From positions 1 through 45,447 of IMG/VR virus record IMGVR_UViG_3300020473_000050: a DNA stretch of 45,447 nt; one strand, given 5' to 3'. The first letter of the stretch is position 1; the number at the start of each line of letters is the position of its first letter. The stretch comes from a virus. Positions 16,601-25,449 of the stretch are shown here, in pieces. The notes beneath the pieces were generated by a model, which was given only the letters and a program-made list of their open reading frames with translations, had not been told where the DNA came from and did not search any database. The position numbers and the translations under genes were made by a program.

Positions 16601-19600
16601 ACATGGTGATATTTATGTTAAAGGTGAGCAATCACCTAGACTGTTGAAGATACTACTTGAGAAAGGATTGTATTTCTCAGCCCGCACGGGTGAGGCGATA
16701 CGCTCATTTAAAGATATCGACGGCGATGTTGTAGATGGTGAAGGTAATATTGTCTTATCTGTCGAAGATATCAAGAAAGGACTAGTAGACGAGCAAGGTC
16801 GCAAGATCGAAGTTAAATCATTACTTAACCGTGCGCTTGAAATGGGCATGGGTGTATTAGGTAAGGGTATAGATGTTGTCAAAGGTGGGATCAACCGCAC
16901 GGGACGATTCTTATTTGGCAGCAACGATGATGGGACGCCTCAAGGCGGGTTATTTTCTCGCATTGGTGGAATGTTTACCAGCATAACGGATAACTTAAAA
17001 GCGTTCTTTACTACCAGAGAAGGCATGCGAGTTAATGAAGTTATTATCCATTCTGATTTAACAAGCGTGTACGGTCCGTGGACGTACGGTGGTGATCAAC
17101 CACCACCGTCTGATGCAGGTTATGTTGGTGGAGATAATCCACGTAGTCCTAGTGGCGGTGATAGTTATAGTAGTCAGTATAGTTATTACAACTCTAACGT
17201 TAGATACATTACTGGTGCTTCTGAAACAACCAATGCGTTAACTACCACTGGTGGTGATATTTCACGTAGGGTAGATTCTTCAAAGATTTCTACCCTGTAT
17301 AATCAGAGCAAGCCGCCGCAGACGCAAAATGCATCAACTTTAAACACCGAGTTAATGTATAGCGCCGACCCTTTACAATCTGGAACTATAAGTAATACTG
17401 GTTACTATATGTCATCTACTGATAATATAGCACCTAGTTATATGTCGGTATTAGAAAATATAGCAAGCAGAGATGGTTCTTACACCCAGTATGGGGACGA
17501 AGTAAACATAGGTGGCCTTGCTCCTACTGAAATGTATCTAAGTCAGTATTCAAATAGTTTACTGTCTAATAGCATTGGGGAGACAACAGGCGGGTTAGTT
17601 GAGCTAATAAAGGCATCAATTGTAGACGTTTTAAACACGTCAAATAACAACACCGTTAATCGGTTAAGGAATGATAGAAATAACTTAATAAGTAATCGCG
17701 ATGAACAGCAGACACCCAATACTACATTGTCGGGTGGTGGGGATATTGTTAGAGAAAATGATAGATCTACCAGTGCGGTAACTAAAGCATCTAAAGATGT
17801 CAAGGATAAACATCTTTATACGTTGATGGAGCGTACGCAACAAAACACCGATACACTTACTAAGCAGGTCTTATCAAGTGTTAGAGATGTGACGGGTGGG
17901 TTAGAGACGCAGATAAAAGAGAGCGATTCAACACTTAACCAAAATCTATCTTCGTTAGTAGAGTCTAGTAGAGATGCTTATACAGTTGTTTCTGATAAAG
18001 CAACTGATGCGTCAATGCAGGTGAAGGACTCTATAGAAAGTCTTAAAGAAACGATCATCAGTACATTTAAGAAAGAGAAAGTCTTAGGTGATGCAGATGG
18101 TGACGGTATACGTGATGGGAGTTATTTAGACCAGCGTAATAAAGAAAGCCTTGCTGATAAAGCTAAAGCTGCGGTTGCTAAATCAGCACCGGGTACTGCA
18201 GTGTTAGGTGGGGTAGCCGGTTTCTTAGGTGGACTTACCGATAAGATTAAAGGACTTAACTTATTTGGTGGAGAGGATGATGAGGGTGGTTTCTTTGGTG
18301 ATGTCGCTGGAGAAGCTGCAAGTGAGATCGCGGGAGATGCGTTAGGCGATCAGTTTGACAGAGATAGTCGTGCTGACCGTAAAGAACGTAGAGCGCAGCG
18401 TAAAGCAGCAAGAGCAGGCTCAGGTAAGCGTGGTATATTTAGTAAGATTAAATCCTTAGGCGGTAAAGGACTAAGCGCTGTAGGTAATTTTATTAAATCA
18501 CCAGGTAAAGCGTTATTAGCAGCAGGCTCTGGACTTGCAGGCATGGTAGGAACTGGCGCGTCCGCCTTAGCGGGTATGGGCTCTAAAGTTGCTTCAGTAG
18601 TCGGTAAGGGCGCGTCTATGTTAGGTGGTGCTGGTAAAGTGCTAGGGACGCTAGGTCGTGTTGGGTTAGCGGTCGGTCGTGTGGCGTTAGGTCCAGTGGG
18701 TTGGGCTGCAACTGCGTTATGGGGCGCTTATAAAGGTGCTCAGTATCTTAACAGCAGAAGTGACGCAGACCCTATCGAAGACATGCGTTTTAAGCAAATG
18801 GGTATCAACACTGAGGAAGGAAGTCAACTTCGTGCGATTCGTCTTTTAGAAGAAGCGTCGCTTGATAACATTACTTTTAATGATAAGGGTGAGGCTACTC
18901 TACCTAAAGTTGACTACAATGACCTTATCGATGAACACGGTGAAAGATTCAATGTGGATAAAAATAATCCTCAGAATTTAGAAGCGTTTGTTCGTTGGTA
19001 TGAAGGTACATTTAAACCTACTCTGCTGACGTATGCAACTCTGGCTAACCGCATCGATGATGATCTGGATGTAGATGATCTAGATGATGATTTACCTGAA
19101 GATCAACTTGTGCCGTTTACTAAGAAAGCGTTTGAACTTCTAGAAAGCTCACCGGCTATTGGTAATACGTCACCTTACTTTGACCAGGAAGCTACTAGCG
19201 ATGACGTTGTCACGCAGTACAATCGTGTCATGCAGGAGTATGGGGGTGAGCAAAAAGATACTGTCAAAGCATCTAAAGATAGTCCTGAGTCAGTTACATC
19301 AGGCTTAGTACCGCCTGCTTCTTATACTCCACCTGGAGATAAGGAAATGGTAATGTCTGATACAGTCATCGAGGAACCTCAAGATGCATTAACGCGTAAG
19401 CTTAAAGCAGCGGCTATTGTGTCAGGCGGCTCAGTGCTTGCTTTAGGTGGCGGTTCAAATATCCAGACCTCAACACGTAGACCTTCAATACCTAACAATG
19501 CGGTAGCGTTAGGTGGGTTGGGTGTGACCATGGGTGGTGTGATGGCTGCTAATGCGGATAGATATTACCCTGGTGTAGATACAGTGGTTGATCGATCTAC

Positions 19601-20252
19601 ACAAATCAACACTTCGGCTATTCAACATCACACCAAAGATGGTGCGCGTATTATCAGTGAAGAAGAAGTAGCACGACGCCGTGACAATTACTATTCTAAC
19701 ATTGATAACCGTACGATGGTGAGTGAAGGTGATGACTATAGTGCAACGCGGCGTTCAGGTATAGAGGACGTAGTAGATTCAAATCGTTATAAGAACGATG
19801 TTAACACTTATAATGGTTATACTATCAATCTTGATGAAGTTATCGACCAACAACGTTTACGTAATCAAAATGCTGTTCTTGTAGAAGAGCAACGAGAACG
19901 TGTTGTTCTAGATGATCACATCAGCGCGGTTAATCAATATTCTGATAAACGCATAAACGCCGTAGATGCACATCAGCAAATGCACGCTGAGCTAGCAAAC
20001 GAGCAACTTGGCTATATTGGTAACATTCTCAATGAGTCACTGTATGTTCAACAGTCTATGGATGATACACTTAAACGCATTTGGAAACACTTGCAAGGTG
20101 ATGAAGTCATGCCTAAGTCTGAAGCGCCAACTAGCGGTGGTGAGTCTGCATCTGAACGTGCAAAACAGCGACAAGCTGAAGCACGTCGTAGACAACTGCT
20201 TAATCAGCGTCAACGCTCTACGCCACCTGTTGGTATGGGTAAGGCTGGATAA
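13611..20252 (+). CDS. Giant virion protein, phiKZ gp181-like (2213 aa), possible tape measure
   Basis: Length, position beside the virion RNAP beta' fragment and composition all match phiKZ gp181 (2237 aa), a major tail-associated virion protein. The N-terminus is acidic and helical. Residues about 840-1090 contain two tandem copies of a module of about 115-120 residues (YYSGMFNIG... / YYKGLFGIG..., then DLYVAGQQIP / DIYVKGEQSP, then GEIVLSVEDYAKGLF / GNIVLSVEDIKKGLV). A Ser/Asn/Thr-rich low-complexity region follows (about 1160-1400). Residues about 1505-1710 are Gly/Ala-rich and hydrophobic (GFLGGLTDKIKGLNLFGG, then ALWGAYKGAQYLN), as in tape-measure proteins. The C-terminus is charged and coiled-coil-like. 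Its role as tape measure is an inference from size and composition. Confidence 0.88.
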   Translation: MADDIKFNDDLDNDLGGDMMDFDFEAQNDDRSPATIFAKSALSGVKTTMSDPGFIGDVVKDALPKGYRSALDVADNLTGEIRTVYSESAQALKPSIDEFKRNAQQHLPKIKKILPDSLGSRVEKMLEVKREATSEAPTKQEVETAQINSDLDRMFQAQAASVEVQREQQTQDILQNTISEERQDARHTANMTASERMINAFNRLVSYQDNITSQFQRRLLELNYRQFFAQRDLVDISRAGFTDIVNALGAIIKNTALPDEAKVNLSETYADEARSRLAGQALDHVGSRIAGISQRVKSTLGQKVKQHVDNFKEGFNQGSTLLATASSMEGLDGFGPKQTGGQKAADLAGGMIGDGIANRIGAKVSDLAGRAIGRSNKATTISNKLQFNADNLPEILNRYASSQTDALGVRGDIEIFLKDVIGGFRGTDGDVLHNLKQEALTATSFDIMTRRSIVEIIPGYLSRMLQQLEIFNSQDPNVERMEYSVEGEDFVRASENADRIREAVFSSADRKRLSGNTVDVINSIDPDNKLSAEAREVFAIQILTDLRNGKGFFPERYYQPSTFTMVDNDDAVEEIQSFVKDRYTINAEGKVGNVVTASQNALRDNQAVKRLQNYLPNLQKSINQAVSVGDKDALRESGLINKAEDGITDQVDSEALWSMIQGDISNTIDGREITTSTYDSKDTTQIQETLNESISNLSGDEQKRVREAVAEFTRDVDVNDQSTPTMDVWTAIHNTLIQGNGLTTSLIARIDTWMNRDTTLEEESTSQDVDPYIPYLTAIQERTVTSDDTLTDIKLIMSQMYEKIGTLGSGDGSQTPRGKMGLGGILGKGLDVGKSAVSGAASGLKSYYSGMFNIGGSALGMAKDTVLGGAKFIKGKLGDLPGDLYVAGQQIPTLLGERLRKGKYIDEATGKVIQSAKDITGAVRDIDTGEIVLSVEDYAKGLFNRDGVSKLADGAMSVLKAPVEFIQSYYKGLFGIGEYALKGVGNVKDTVENILNRHGDIYVKGEQSPRLLKILLEKGLYFSARTGEAIRSFKDIDGDVVDGEGNIVLSVEDIKKGLVDEQGRKIEVKSLLNRALEMGMGVLGKGIDVVKGGINRTGRFLFGSNDDGTPQGGLFSRIGGMFTSITDNLKAFFTTREGMRVNEVIIHSDLTSVYGPWTYGGDQPPPSDAGYVGGDNPRSPSGGDSYSSQYSYYNSNVRYITGASETTNALTTTGGDISRRVDSSKISTLYNQSKPPQTQNASTLNTELMYSADPLQSGTISNTGYYMSSTDNIAPSYMSVLENIASRDGSYTQYGDEVNIGGLAPTEMYLSQYSNSLLSNSIGETTGGLVELIKASIVDVLNTSNNNTVNRLRNDRNNLISNRDEQQTPNTTLSGGGDIVRENDRSTSAVTKASKDVKDKHLYTLMERTQQNTDTLTKQVLSSVRDVTGGLETQIKESDSTLNQNLSSLVESSRDAYTVVSDKATDASMQVKDSIESLKETIISTFKKEKVLGDADGDGIRDGSYLDQRNKESLADKAKAAVAKSAPGTAVLGGVAGFLGGLTDKIKGLNLFGGEDDEGGFFGDVAGEAASEIAGDALGDQFDRDSRADRKERRAQRKAARAGSGKRGIFSKIKSLGGKGLSAVGNFIKSPGKALLAAGSGLAGMVGTGASALAGMGSKVASVVGKGASMLGGAGKVLGTLGRVGLAVGRVALGPVGWAATALWGAYKGAQYLNSRSDADPIEDMRFKQMGINTEEGSQLRAIRLLEEASLDNITFNDKGEATLPKVDYNDLIDEHGERFNVDKNNPQNLEAFVRWYEGTFKPTLLTYATLANRIDDDLDVDDLDDDLPEDQLVPFTKKAFELLESSPAIGNTSPYFDQEATSDDVVTQYNRVMQEYGGEQKDTVKASKDSPESVTSGLVPPASYTPPGDKEMVMSDTVIEEPQDALTRKLKAAAIVSGGSVLALGGGSNIQTSTRRPSIPNNAVALGGLGVTMGGVMAANADRYYPGVDTVVDRSTQINTSAIQHHTKDGARIISEEEVARRRDNYYSNIDNRTMVSEGDDYSATRRSGIEDVVDSNRYKNDVNTYNGYTINLDEVIDQQRLRNQNAVLVEEQRERVVLDDHISAVNQYSDKRINAVDAHQQMHAELANEQLGYIGNILNESLYVQQSMDDTLKRIWKHLQGDEVMPKSEAPTSGGESASERAKQRQAEARRRQLLNQRQRSTPPVGMGKAG

Positions 20253-20318
20253 TGTAGGATAGGACAAGGAAGTCCGTTCTATTATTACTTAATACAAATT
20301 TAATCATAGGAAACCGTT

Positions 20319-22193
20319 ATGACTATACTTTCAGATGTATTGGAAGATACAGCATGGTTGAGGCAGGCGTTTCTTTTACGCAAGTCGGACATTGACGATG
20401 TTGATAAAAAACGTCGCGTGTTTTCAATGGCGTCAACGAAATACACAGATACCACATTAGGTGGTAACTACACAATTAACAACCCACCTCAGTTTACTCG
20501 CCATGCGGATATAAAAGCAAAAGCGCCATTTAGCCCTTCTAAGGGTATGGGTCGCTATTACAGCGAGGCGATAGACGATAACTCAATTACGCTACATATG
20601 CGTTTTGGTGTAGCGGAGTACAACTCGTTAACCACGTTCTTTACTAACTTCTTTGATAGTTCAATGGGGACGTTGGCCCGTACAGGTGAATCAACAGGGG
20701 TTTTATACAACATTGGCAAAGTAGCTGGATTTCTATTCGCTATTCCTTTACTTCCTTTTGTGGTAGCTGGGCGTATTTATCGTTTCTTAGATGATAAGCC
20801 GTATAGTAAATACTACTACCTCAAACCCACAATGCCTCTATACTGGGGTGCGGTCAATACTATCGTTGATAACTTAGCGGTTAACATGGGTTTGATAGGT
20901 GCTGCCGATATTGATTCTTATACCGTTAATGCGGATGGAAAAGCAGAACCTAACTACGAGGCGGGATTAACGTCTAAGGAGATAGAAGCGTTTAATAAAC
21001 TATTGCCGGATGTTTTTCGTGGAGATGGCGGTGTTGACATCTATGCAATTGCTAACCGTGCTCAACGTATTCGTAATAGACAGATTGTCCTACAGCAAGC
21101 AGCGCTTCAAAATGCAACAACCAGCGAAGGATTAGCTACAGCAGCAAGACGTATTACTGAGCAAGACATTGGTCCTGTCCCAGCAGGGTCATCGTTAAAA
21201 GACTACATGGCACGTTATCACTCTACGTCCATGGCGCAGGGTGCAGATGCGAATAAAGAGAAACAAGATCCTATCGGTTCTTGGGAATCTGGGTTTTTTG
21301 AACATCTCTCTAGTGAGTTATCGGATGGTTCGCATTGGGTAAGTTTTAAGGTTAATCCTGACCGCTCTATCAATGAATCGTTCAGTAACACAACGGGCGA
21401 GTCTGACATTGCCAATAAGATTAACGGTATGTCATCCTCAGCACGCTCTGCGAGGTTTTCTACCTTAGATGGTAATATCGGTGATGGCGTTATCTCTGGA
21501 GCCATAGAAGGCATTATAGGCGGTGCTAAGGACGTTATCTCCGGTGTTGCTGATGGTGTAGGTTTATCAGGTCTGGCTGCGTTAGGGGGTCGTGCCTTTG
21601 TAGATATCCCAGAACACTGGCAGGATTCCGTTGCTGAATTACCTAGTGAGTCTTACACGTTAGAGTTAAGAGCACCCTACGGTAACAAGATGAGTATCTT
21701 TACTAACATCTACGTACCGCTGGCTATGATCCTTGCAGGTGCATTACCGCTATCAACAGGTGCGCAGTCATATACCAGTCCGTTCCTTTGTGATCTGTTT
21801 GTTAAAGGTCGCCAGCAATCTAGATTATCAATTATTGACAGTGTATCTATTACACGTGGTGTGGGTAATATAGGTTGGTCGGTTGATCATCTACCTACAG
21901 GTATAGATGTTACAATATCTGTTAAAGACCTATCAACAGTCATGCACATGCCACTTAACGATAGTCCAGGTCTCTTTGATGATGATTCATCCTTTAGTGA
22001 CTATATGGGTATCTTAGGTGGTCTAGGGTTAACCGAACAGTTTTATCCTGTTCAGAAGCTGAAGCGTCGATTTGTTCAATCTGCTCAAGAGTTTGACAAA
22101 TGGACATCCCCTGCGTTTTACGCGCAGCACGTTTCAGCGTCTGTTCCTGGTAGAATACTGGCAGCGGTTGCTCGTAATACAGGCCGTGGCTAA
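20319..22193 (+). CDS. Virion-associated protein of phiKZ-like type (624 aa)
   Basis: Start ATG follows TAGGAAACCGTT, 66 bp after the gp181-like gene on the same strand, so the two are likely co-transcribed. Two hydrophobic stretches are visible, VAGFLFAIPLLPFVVAGRIY (about 130-150) and VPLAMILAGALPL (about 465-480). A Gly/Ala-rich stretch resembling those of tail-core proteins lies at about 385-430. No enzymatic motif was found. The position directly after the putative tape measure suggests a tail or hub component. The family name is not known to me, so the virion role is inferred from context. Confidence 0.75.
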   Translation: MTILSDVLEDTAWLRQAFLLRKSDIDDVDKKRRVFSMASTKYTDTTLGGNYTINNPPQFTRHADIKAKAPFSPSKGMGRYYSEAIDDNSITLHMRFGVAEYNSLTTFFTNFFDSSMGTLARTGESTGVLYNIGKVAGFLFAIPLLPFVVAGRIYRFLDDKPYSKYYYLKPTMPLYWGAVNTIVDNLAVNMGLIGAADIDSYTVNADGKAEPNYEAGLTSKEIEAFNKLLPDVFRGDGGVDIYAIANRAQRIRNRQIVLQQAALQNATTSEGLATAARRITEQDIGPVPAGSSLKDYMARYHSTSMAQGADANKEKQDPIGSWESGFFEHLSSELSDGSHWVSFKVNPDRSINESFSNTTGESDIANKINGMSSSARSARFSTLDGNIGDGVISGAIEGIIGGAKDVISGVADGVGLSGLAALGGRAFVDIPEHWQDSVAELPSESYTLELRAPYGNKMSIFTNIYVPLAMILAGALPLSTGAQSYTSPFLCDLFVKGRQQSRLSIIDSVSITRGVGNIGWSVDHLPTGIDVTISVKDLSTVMHMPLNDSPGLFDDDSSFSDYMGILGGLGLTEQFYPVQKLKRRFVQSAQEFDKWTSPAFYAQHVSASVPGRILAAVARNTGRG

Positions 22194-22240
22194 CGGCATA
22201 ACCTACCTCTACCTTTTGACGGGTAGAGGTAGGGTCTTTA
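22193..22240. terminator. Bidirectional hairpin terminator between convergent genes (copy 1)
   Basis: CCTACCTCTACC and GGTAGAGGTAGG form a perfect 12-bp stem with an 8-base loop (core 22202-22233). On the minus strand the stem is followed by TTATGCCGTTAGCC, on the plus strand by GTCTTTATGCG. It separates the convergent ends at 22193 (plus) and 22238 (minus). A second copy lies at 34844-34902 with the whole element inverted but the loop flipped back. Confidence 0.75.
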
Positions 22241-23203
22241 TGCGTTAAGGCTGTTAGCTAGGCTAGTAGGGTTAAAACGACGCATCAATGTAGATTGATC
22301 TTCCTGAGGCGTATCGTTAGCAATCATGATAGCCGTAGATGTTTCACTTTGTGTCGACAATACCGTCTTAGCGTCGTCAGATATACCACGCAAAGAACTA
22401 ATATCTTTAACGTTATCTCCGCTGGCGTCGCTACGCATCCAGCTAGTGTCGATGGTCTTAATTTGTTCAACTAACGTCGCTCCGGCGCGTTGATGGTTGT
22501 TTGGATCGTTATCACCTGCAAGACTGTAATTCTTTAGCAGAGTATTAACAAGATTAGGGTTATTGGCTTTAAGCTTAGGCGAACTTACTAATTTAGATAA
22601 AGAAGCAAGACTAGCTGCATCTCCACGTTTAGCGGCTACAATACCCTGCTTGGCAATACGTGTTGCGTTGAAGTCTAACCCTACCACTTCGGCTAGGCAG
22701 TCTATTAAACCTGCTAGCCCTAGTAGTAGTGCTTCTAAAAGCAACGTATCATTGACTGCCCGTGCAGTTGTTCTATCTTCAATACTGGTACCACTACACA
22801 TACCGTGTATCTGAGTTACCATATCTTGAAACGTTTTTGCTTCATTAAGTTCCGTTGCTATTCCTTTTACAATAGTTCCATCTAATAATTTAACTGTCTT
22901 TTGACCTACAGTACTGTCTTCTTGCAAGAATCCTTGTAAGTTCTTAACTGCAGTAGCGCTTAGGTTAGAGATAGAAATGTTTTTACCTGTAGCAGAGGAT
23001 AGACCCGAACTAGTAGGCGCAGTAGGTGATTTGCTAGCAACACGTTTAACCGCGCTGTCTATGGATTTAGATGAAACATTATCAGGAGAGCTTACAGCAT
23101 CCACTAAAGATTTAGAGCTGGGTGTAGATGATGAGCTATCTGAGGGGGAGAATAGATCAACAACCTTAGGTAGCGATTTTGTTGCGGTAGTAAAAAGACT
23201 CAT
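22238..23203 (-). CDS. Ser/Thr-rich phage protein of unknown function, probably virion (321 aa)
   Basis: Start ATG has AAGGAGACC upstream. Residues 15-75 are a low-complexity Ser/Pro/Val region (SPSDSSSSTPSSKSLVDAVS). The rest looks helical, with a short hydrophobic segment LLLEALLLGLAGLIDCLAEV at about 150-170. It is convergent with the 624-aa virion gene, and the Ser-rich linker is common among jumbo-phage structural proteins. No known domain is recognised. Confidence 0.75.
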   Translation of the reverse strand: MSLFTTATKSLPKVVDLFSPSDSSSSTPSSKSLVDAVSSPDNVSSKSIDSAVKRVASKSPTAPTSSGLSSATGKNISISNLSATAVKNLQGFLQEDSTVGQKTVKLLDGTIVKGIATELNEAKTFQDMVTQIHGMCSGTSIEDRTTARAVNDTLLLEALLLGLAGLIDCLAEVVGLDFNATRIAKQGIVAAKRGDAASLASLSKLVSSPKLKANNPNLVNTLLKNYSLAGDNDPNNHQRAGATLVEQIKTIDTSWMRSDASGDNVKDISSLRGISDDAKTVLSTQSETSTAIMIANDTPQEDQSTLMRRFNPTSLANSLNA

Positions 23204-23244
23204 ACAAGGTCTCCTTCAATGCAAAAAAGAAAGTGAATACAATG

Positions 23245-23275
23245 GTCGAGCCTACCTGCAAGCAGATAGGTCGAC
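23245..23275 (-). terminator. Long imperfect hairpin between the 131-aa and 321-aa genes
   Basis: GTCGACCTATCTGC and GCAGGTAGGCTCGAC pair across a two-base loop with one bulge, in the 108-bp gap between two minus-strand genes. It lacks a T run, so it may be a terminator or a processing/stability element. Confidence 0.4.
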
Positions 23276-23311
23276 GCATCGTTATAGTTTTTTAAGGGCG
23301 TAGCTTATTGT

Positions 23312-23707
23312 TTATTTTTCATGTTCATCTGGTTCTTGATGTTCCGAGAACTGCAGCTCAACACTGTGTTGCGTTACTTTCTTGCGAATAGTAAGTTCTA
23401 CGCTAAAGCGTATACGGGTCGCACCTAAGAATCGCATCATCTTAAGAAACGTTTTAATGGTCATCGGGTCAGACGCCATTTGCTTATTAATATTGCCACG
23501 TGCCGTGTGTCTAGGTTTACCAGATCTAGGTAAACCATTAACTGGATCGTTGAGATACGTATCCATACGACGGTTCCATCCCATTGGGGTGATATTAAAA
23601 TCATCCAAGATTACTCGAAACAATCGACTTAACGCACCTCTAGCCGATAGTGTCTTTTTATTAGAATCTTGTAGTATTTCATTCACGCTATATTTGTCGT
23701 CAAACAT
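23312..23707 (-). CDS. Phage protein of unknown function (131 aa)
   Basis: Unrecognised basic protein. The middle (GWNRRMDTYLNDP, then GLPRSGKPRHTARGNINKQM) is rich in Arg, Lys and Gly and could contact nucleic acid. The following KTFLKMMRFLGATRIRFSVE looks like a helix then strand. The pattern resembles small phage proteins with a DNA-binding helix, but this is only suggestive. Its start overlaps the last 8 nt of the upstream 176-aa gene, indicating coupled translation. A long hairpin follows the stop. Confidence 0.7.
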   Translation of the reverse strand: MFDDKYSVNEILQDSNKKTLSARGALSRLFRVILDDFNITPMGWNRRMDTYLNDPVNGLPRSGKPRHTARGNINKQMASDPMTIKTFLKMMRFLGATRIRFSVELTIRKKVTQHSVELQFSEHQEPDEHEK

Positions 23708-24230
23708 AATCGTTTAAAATCACTTTTTCAAGTGCCTCCAGCATTTGTCCTATGTCTTGAAATAAACGCATCATCCGTCGAGAATAATAACTGTAGCGAG
23801 CGGTATTTTCTTTCTCCATGACCATTAGGGTGTCGTGGATAGGAGTAACTGCTTCACTCAATGCTTCCCAAAACCGTTGGATATCGATGTCGTACTGCTC
23901 GTCATCTACCAGCCAGGCGTCCAAGGTTAAGGTGGTGCGTTTACTCGTTAATACCATTGCTTCAGCAGGTATCTCTGCATTCTTTTCAACGGCGTCTTTA
24001 ACAATGTTTATGAACTCTAACATTTGCTCAGCGTTGCGGTGCCATACTATCATCGTAATAGCTTTACCGTCTTTAGGACGGTAGAAAGCGAAGTCACGAG
24101 ACGTGTACAGTGAGACCAAACCACCAAGAACTTTAGCGTTCATATTATTACGCATGGTTTTAAACTGCGTCCTGAATAGGACTATTCGTAGCCACAGTTT
24201 AAGCCTATACCAGCGAGAGGGTGTTTTCAT
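23700..24230 (-). CDS. Phage protein of unknown function (176 aa)
   Basis: The open frame extends to a GTG at 24263. The ATG at 24230 is chosen because GAGG lies 5-6 nt before it, and it gives the start MKTPSRWYRLKLWLRIVLFR. This N-terminus is basic and hydrophobic and could be a membrane-association or signal-anchor-like helix. The C-terminal half (RYSYYSRRMMRLFQDIGQML) is helical. No known domain. It overlaps the next gene by 8 nt. Confidence 0.7.
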   Translation of the reverse strand: MKTPSRWYRLKLWLRIVLFRTQFKTMRNNMNAKVLGGLVSLYTSRDFAFYRPKDGKAITMIVWHRNAEQMLEFINIVKDAVEKNAEIPAEAMVLTSKRTTLTLDAWLVDDEQYDIDIQRFWEALSEAVTPIHDTLMVMEKENTARYSYYSRRMMRLFQDIGQMLEALEKVILNDYV

Positions 24231-24310
24231 ATTTACCTCATTGCTATAGTTATTACAACTCACCTATGTAATGTAGGTGAATAATTTATACGAATCCTAG
24301 GGAGGCTTCT

Positions 24311-24727
24311 ATGTCTTTACTTGATACATTAAAGGACCGCACAGAAGATGAGGTCCTGTCCCTAACACAGCGCACGCGAATGGCGATACTAGAAGACATG
24401 ACTAAAGATGGCATGCCTGATAATAACCGAGATCGTCGTGTTTTGCTTGAGTTGGTTAACGGTGCTGACACCACCGCCCTTGCTATGAAGCGTATGGAAC
24501 AAGATTCCAAACAAAGCGAGCAAGACAATGCTGCTGCGATTATGGCAGCAAAGATTATGGCGAAAACGGGCGGTAACAATCCGTTTCAATCTGAAGCAGG
24601 GAGGCATGAGAAAGTCATTAACACCCTGCCTGATAATGCACTACCTGAACCAACATTGGTTGAAGGTGAGTTAGACGTGGGTGTTAGCGATCTTAACTAC
24701 GAGGAGTTTATGAAGAAGTTTGACTAG
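24311..24727 (+). CDS. Acidic phage protein of unknown function (138 aa)
   Basis: This is a single plus-strand gene within a minus-strand block, with a good AGGGAGG site before its ATG. The protein is acidic and helical (MSLLDTLKDRTEDEVLSLTQ) and ends in DLNYEEFMKKFD, a short amphipathic tail of the kind small adaptor or terminase-small-like proteins carry. That comparison is only in style. Its stop overlaps by 4 nt the end of the convergent 240-aa gene. An inverted repeat (CACCTA/TAGGTG, 24261-24279) lies upstream. Confidence 0.72.
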   Translation: MSLLDTLKDRTEDEVLSLTQRTRMAILEDMTKDGMPDNNRDRRVLLELVNGADTTALAMKRMEQDSKQSEQDNAAAIMAAKIMAKTGGNNPFQSEAGRHEKVINTLPDNALPEPTLVEGELDVGVSDLNYEEFMKKFD

Positions 24728-25446
24728 GTGTACATGTTAAATGCTTTTATATCTAGAAACTGCAGATTCATATACCCTGTTAATGCAATAGTGGCTGCGT
24801 CCCATACATTCATTTTCTTAAAGAACATGGTGGCTGTCTCGTCAAGGGACGCTTCCATGTTCTGTGCCGCCTCGCCAAATGCCTTTAACTTAGGGACATA
24901 CCACACCATATCAGATAGATGCTGCTTGCGCAAAGCATTATGATGCATAGTGAACCAAGGTATAAAGTCATACATAAACACCGTTTTATACGTACCTTGG
25001 AAGAATGCTGGCGTGGTGATATGGCGAGGAACGTTAATCGTCTTTATATCCGTAATGCCAACGTGGTGAGCGATACTGTTGACAATAACCTGACAGTGAG
25101 ACTCTGGTAGGTTATAGGGGGCGGTGTTGATATGGATGGATACCGGGTCGGCTAAGGGATTACCTGACGTACCTTTATTAACCTCGGCAATGAAATCTTT
25201 TAACACGCTAACCATGTTAGTCATCATTGCGCGGGCTAGTAGTGTAATGTCGTGGTGAGTATAAAGATCCTCAATGGCCTTTGTAGACAGCTTAGGTAGA
25301 ATGGCCGACCAGTCATCGCTTATACGCTTATCATACGTACCTTTTAATAACTCCTGTGCTGTATTTGCATCGTAGATGCTTTCTACACAAGCAAGGCGAG
25401 TATCCATCAGCGTATTAAGCTCTACATAAACAGTCTGGTTACTCAT
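24724..25446 (-). CDS. Phage protein of unknown function (240 aa)
   Basis: Unrecognised soluble protein starting MSNQTVYVELNTLMDTRLAC. It has a central segment of alternating strand-like residues (VSIHINTAPYNLPESHCQVI) and aromatic-rich FMYDFIPWFTMHHNA. No signal peptide, membrane segment or catalytic motif was identified. It follows the 157-aa gene with a 3-nt gap, in a tightly packed minus-strand operon that runs from about 28.5 kb. Confidence 0.72.
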   Translation of the reverse strand: MSNQTVYVELNTLMDTRLACVESIYDANTAQELLKGTYDKRISDDWSAILPKLSTKAIEDLYTHHDITLLARAMMTNMVSVLKDFIAEVNKGTSGNPLADPVSIHINTAPYNLPESHCQVIVNSIAHHVGITDIKTINVPRHITTPAFFQGTYKTVFMYDFIPWFTMHHNALRKQHLSDMVWYVPKLKAFGEAAQNMEASLDETATMFFKKMNVWDAATIALTGYMNLQFLDIKAFNMYT

Positions 25447-25449
25447 TAC

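Noticed and set aside
14356-18544. Several 60-100 aa frames inside the gp181-like gene
   Set aside because: Out-of-frame shadows of a very long, uninterrupted gene.
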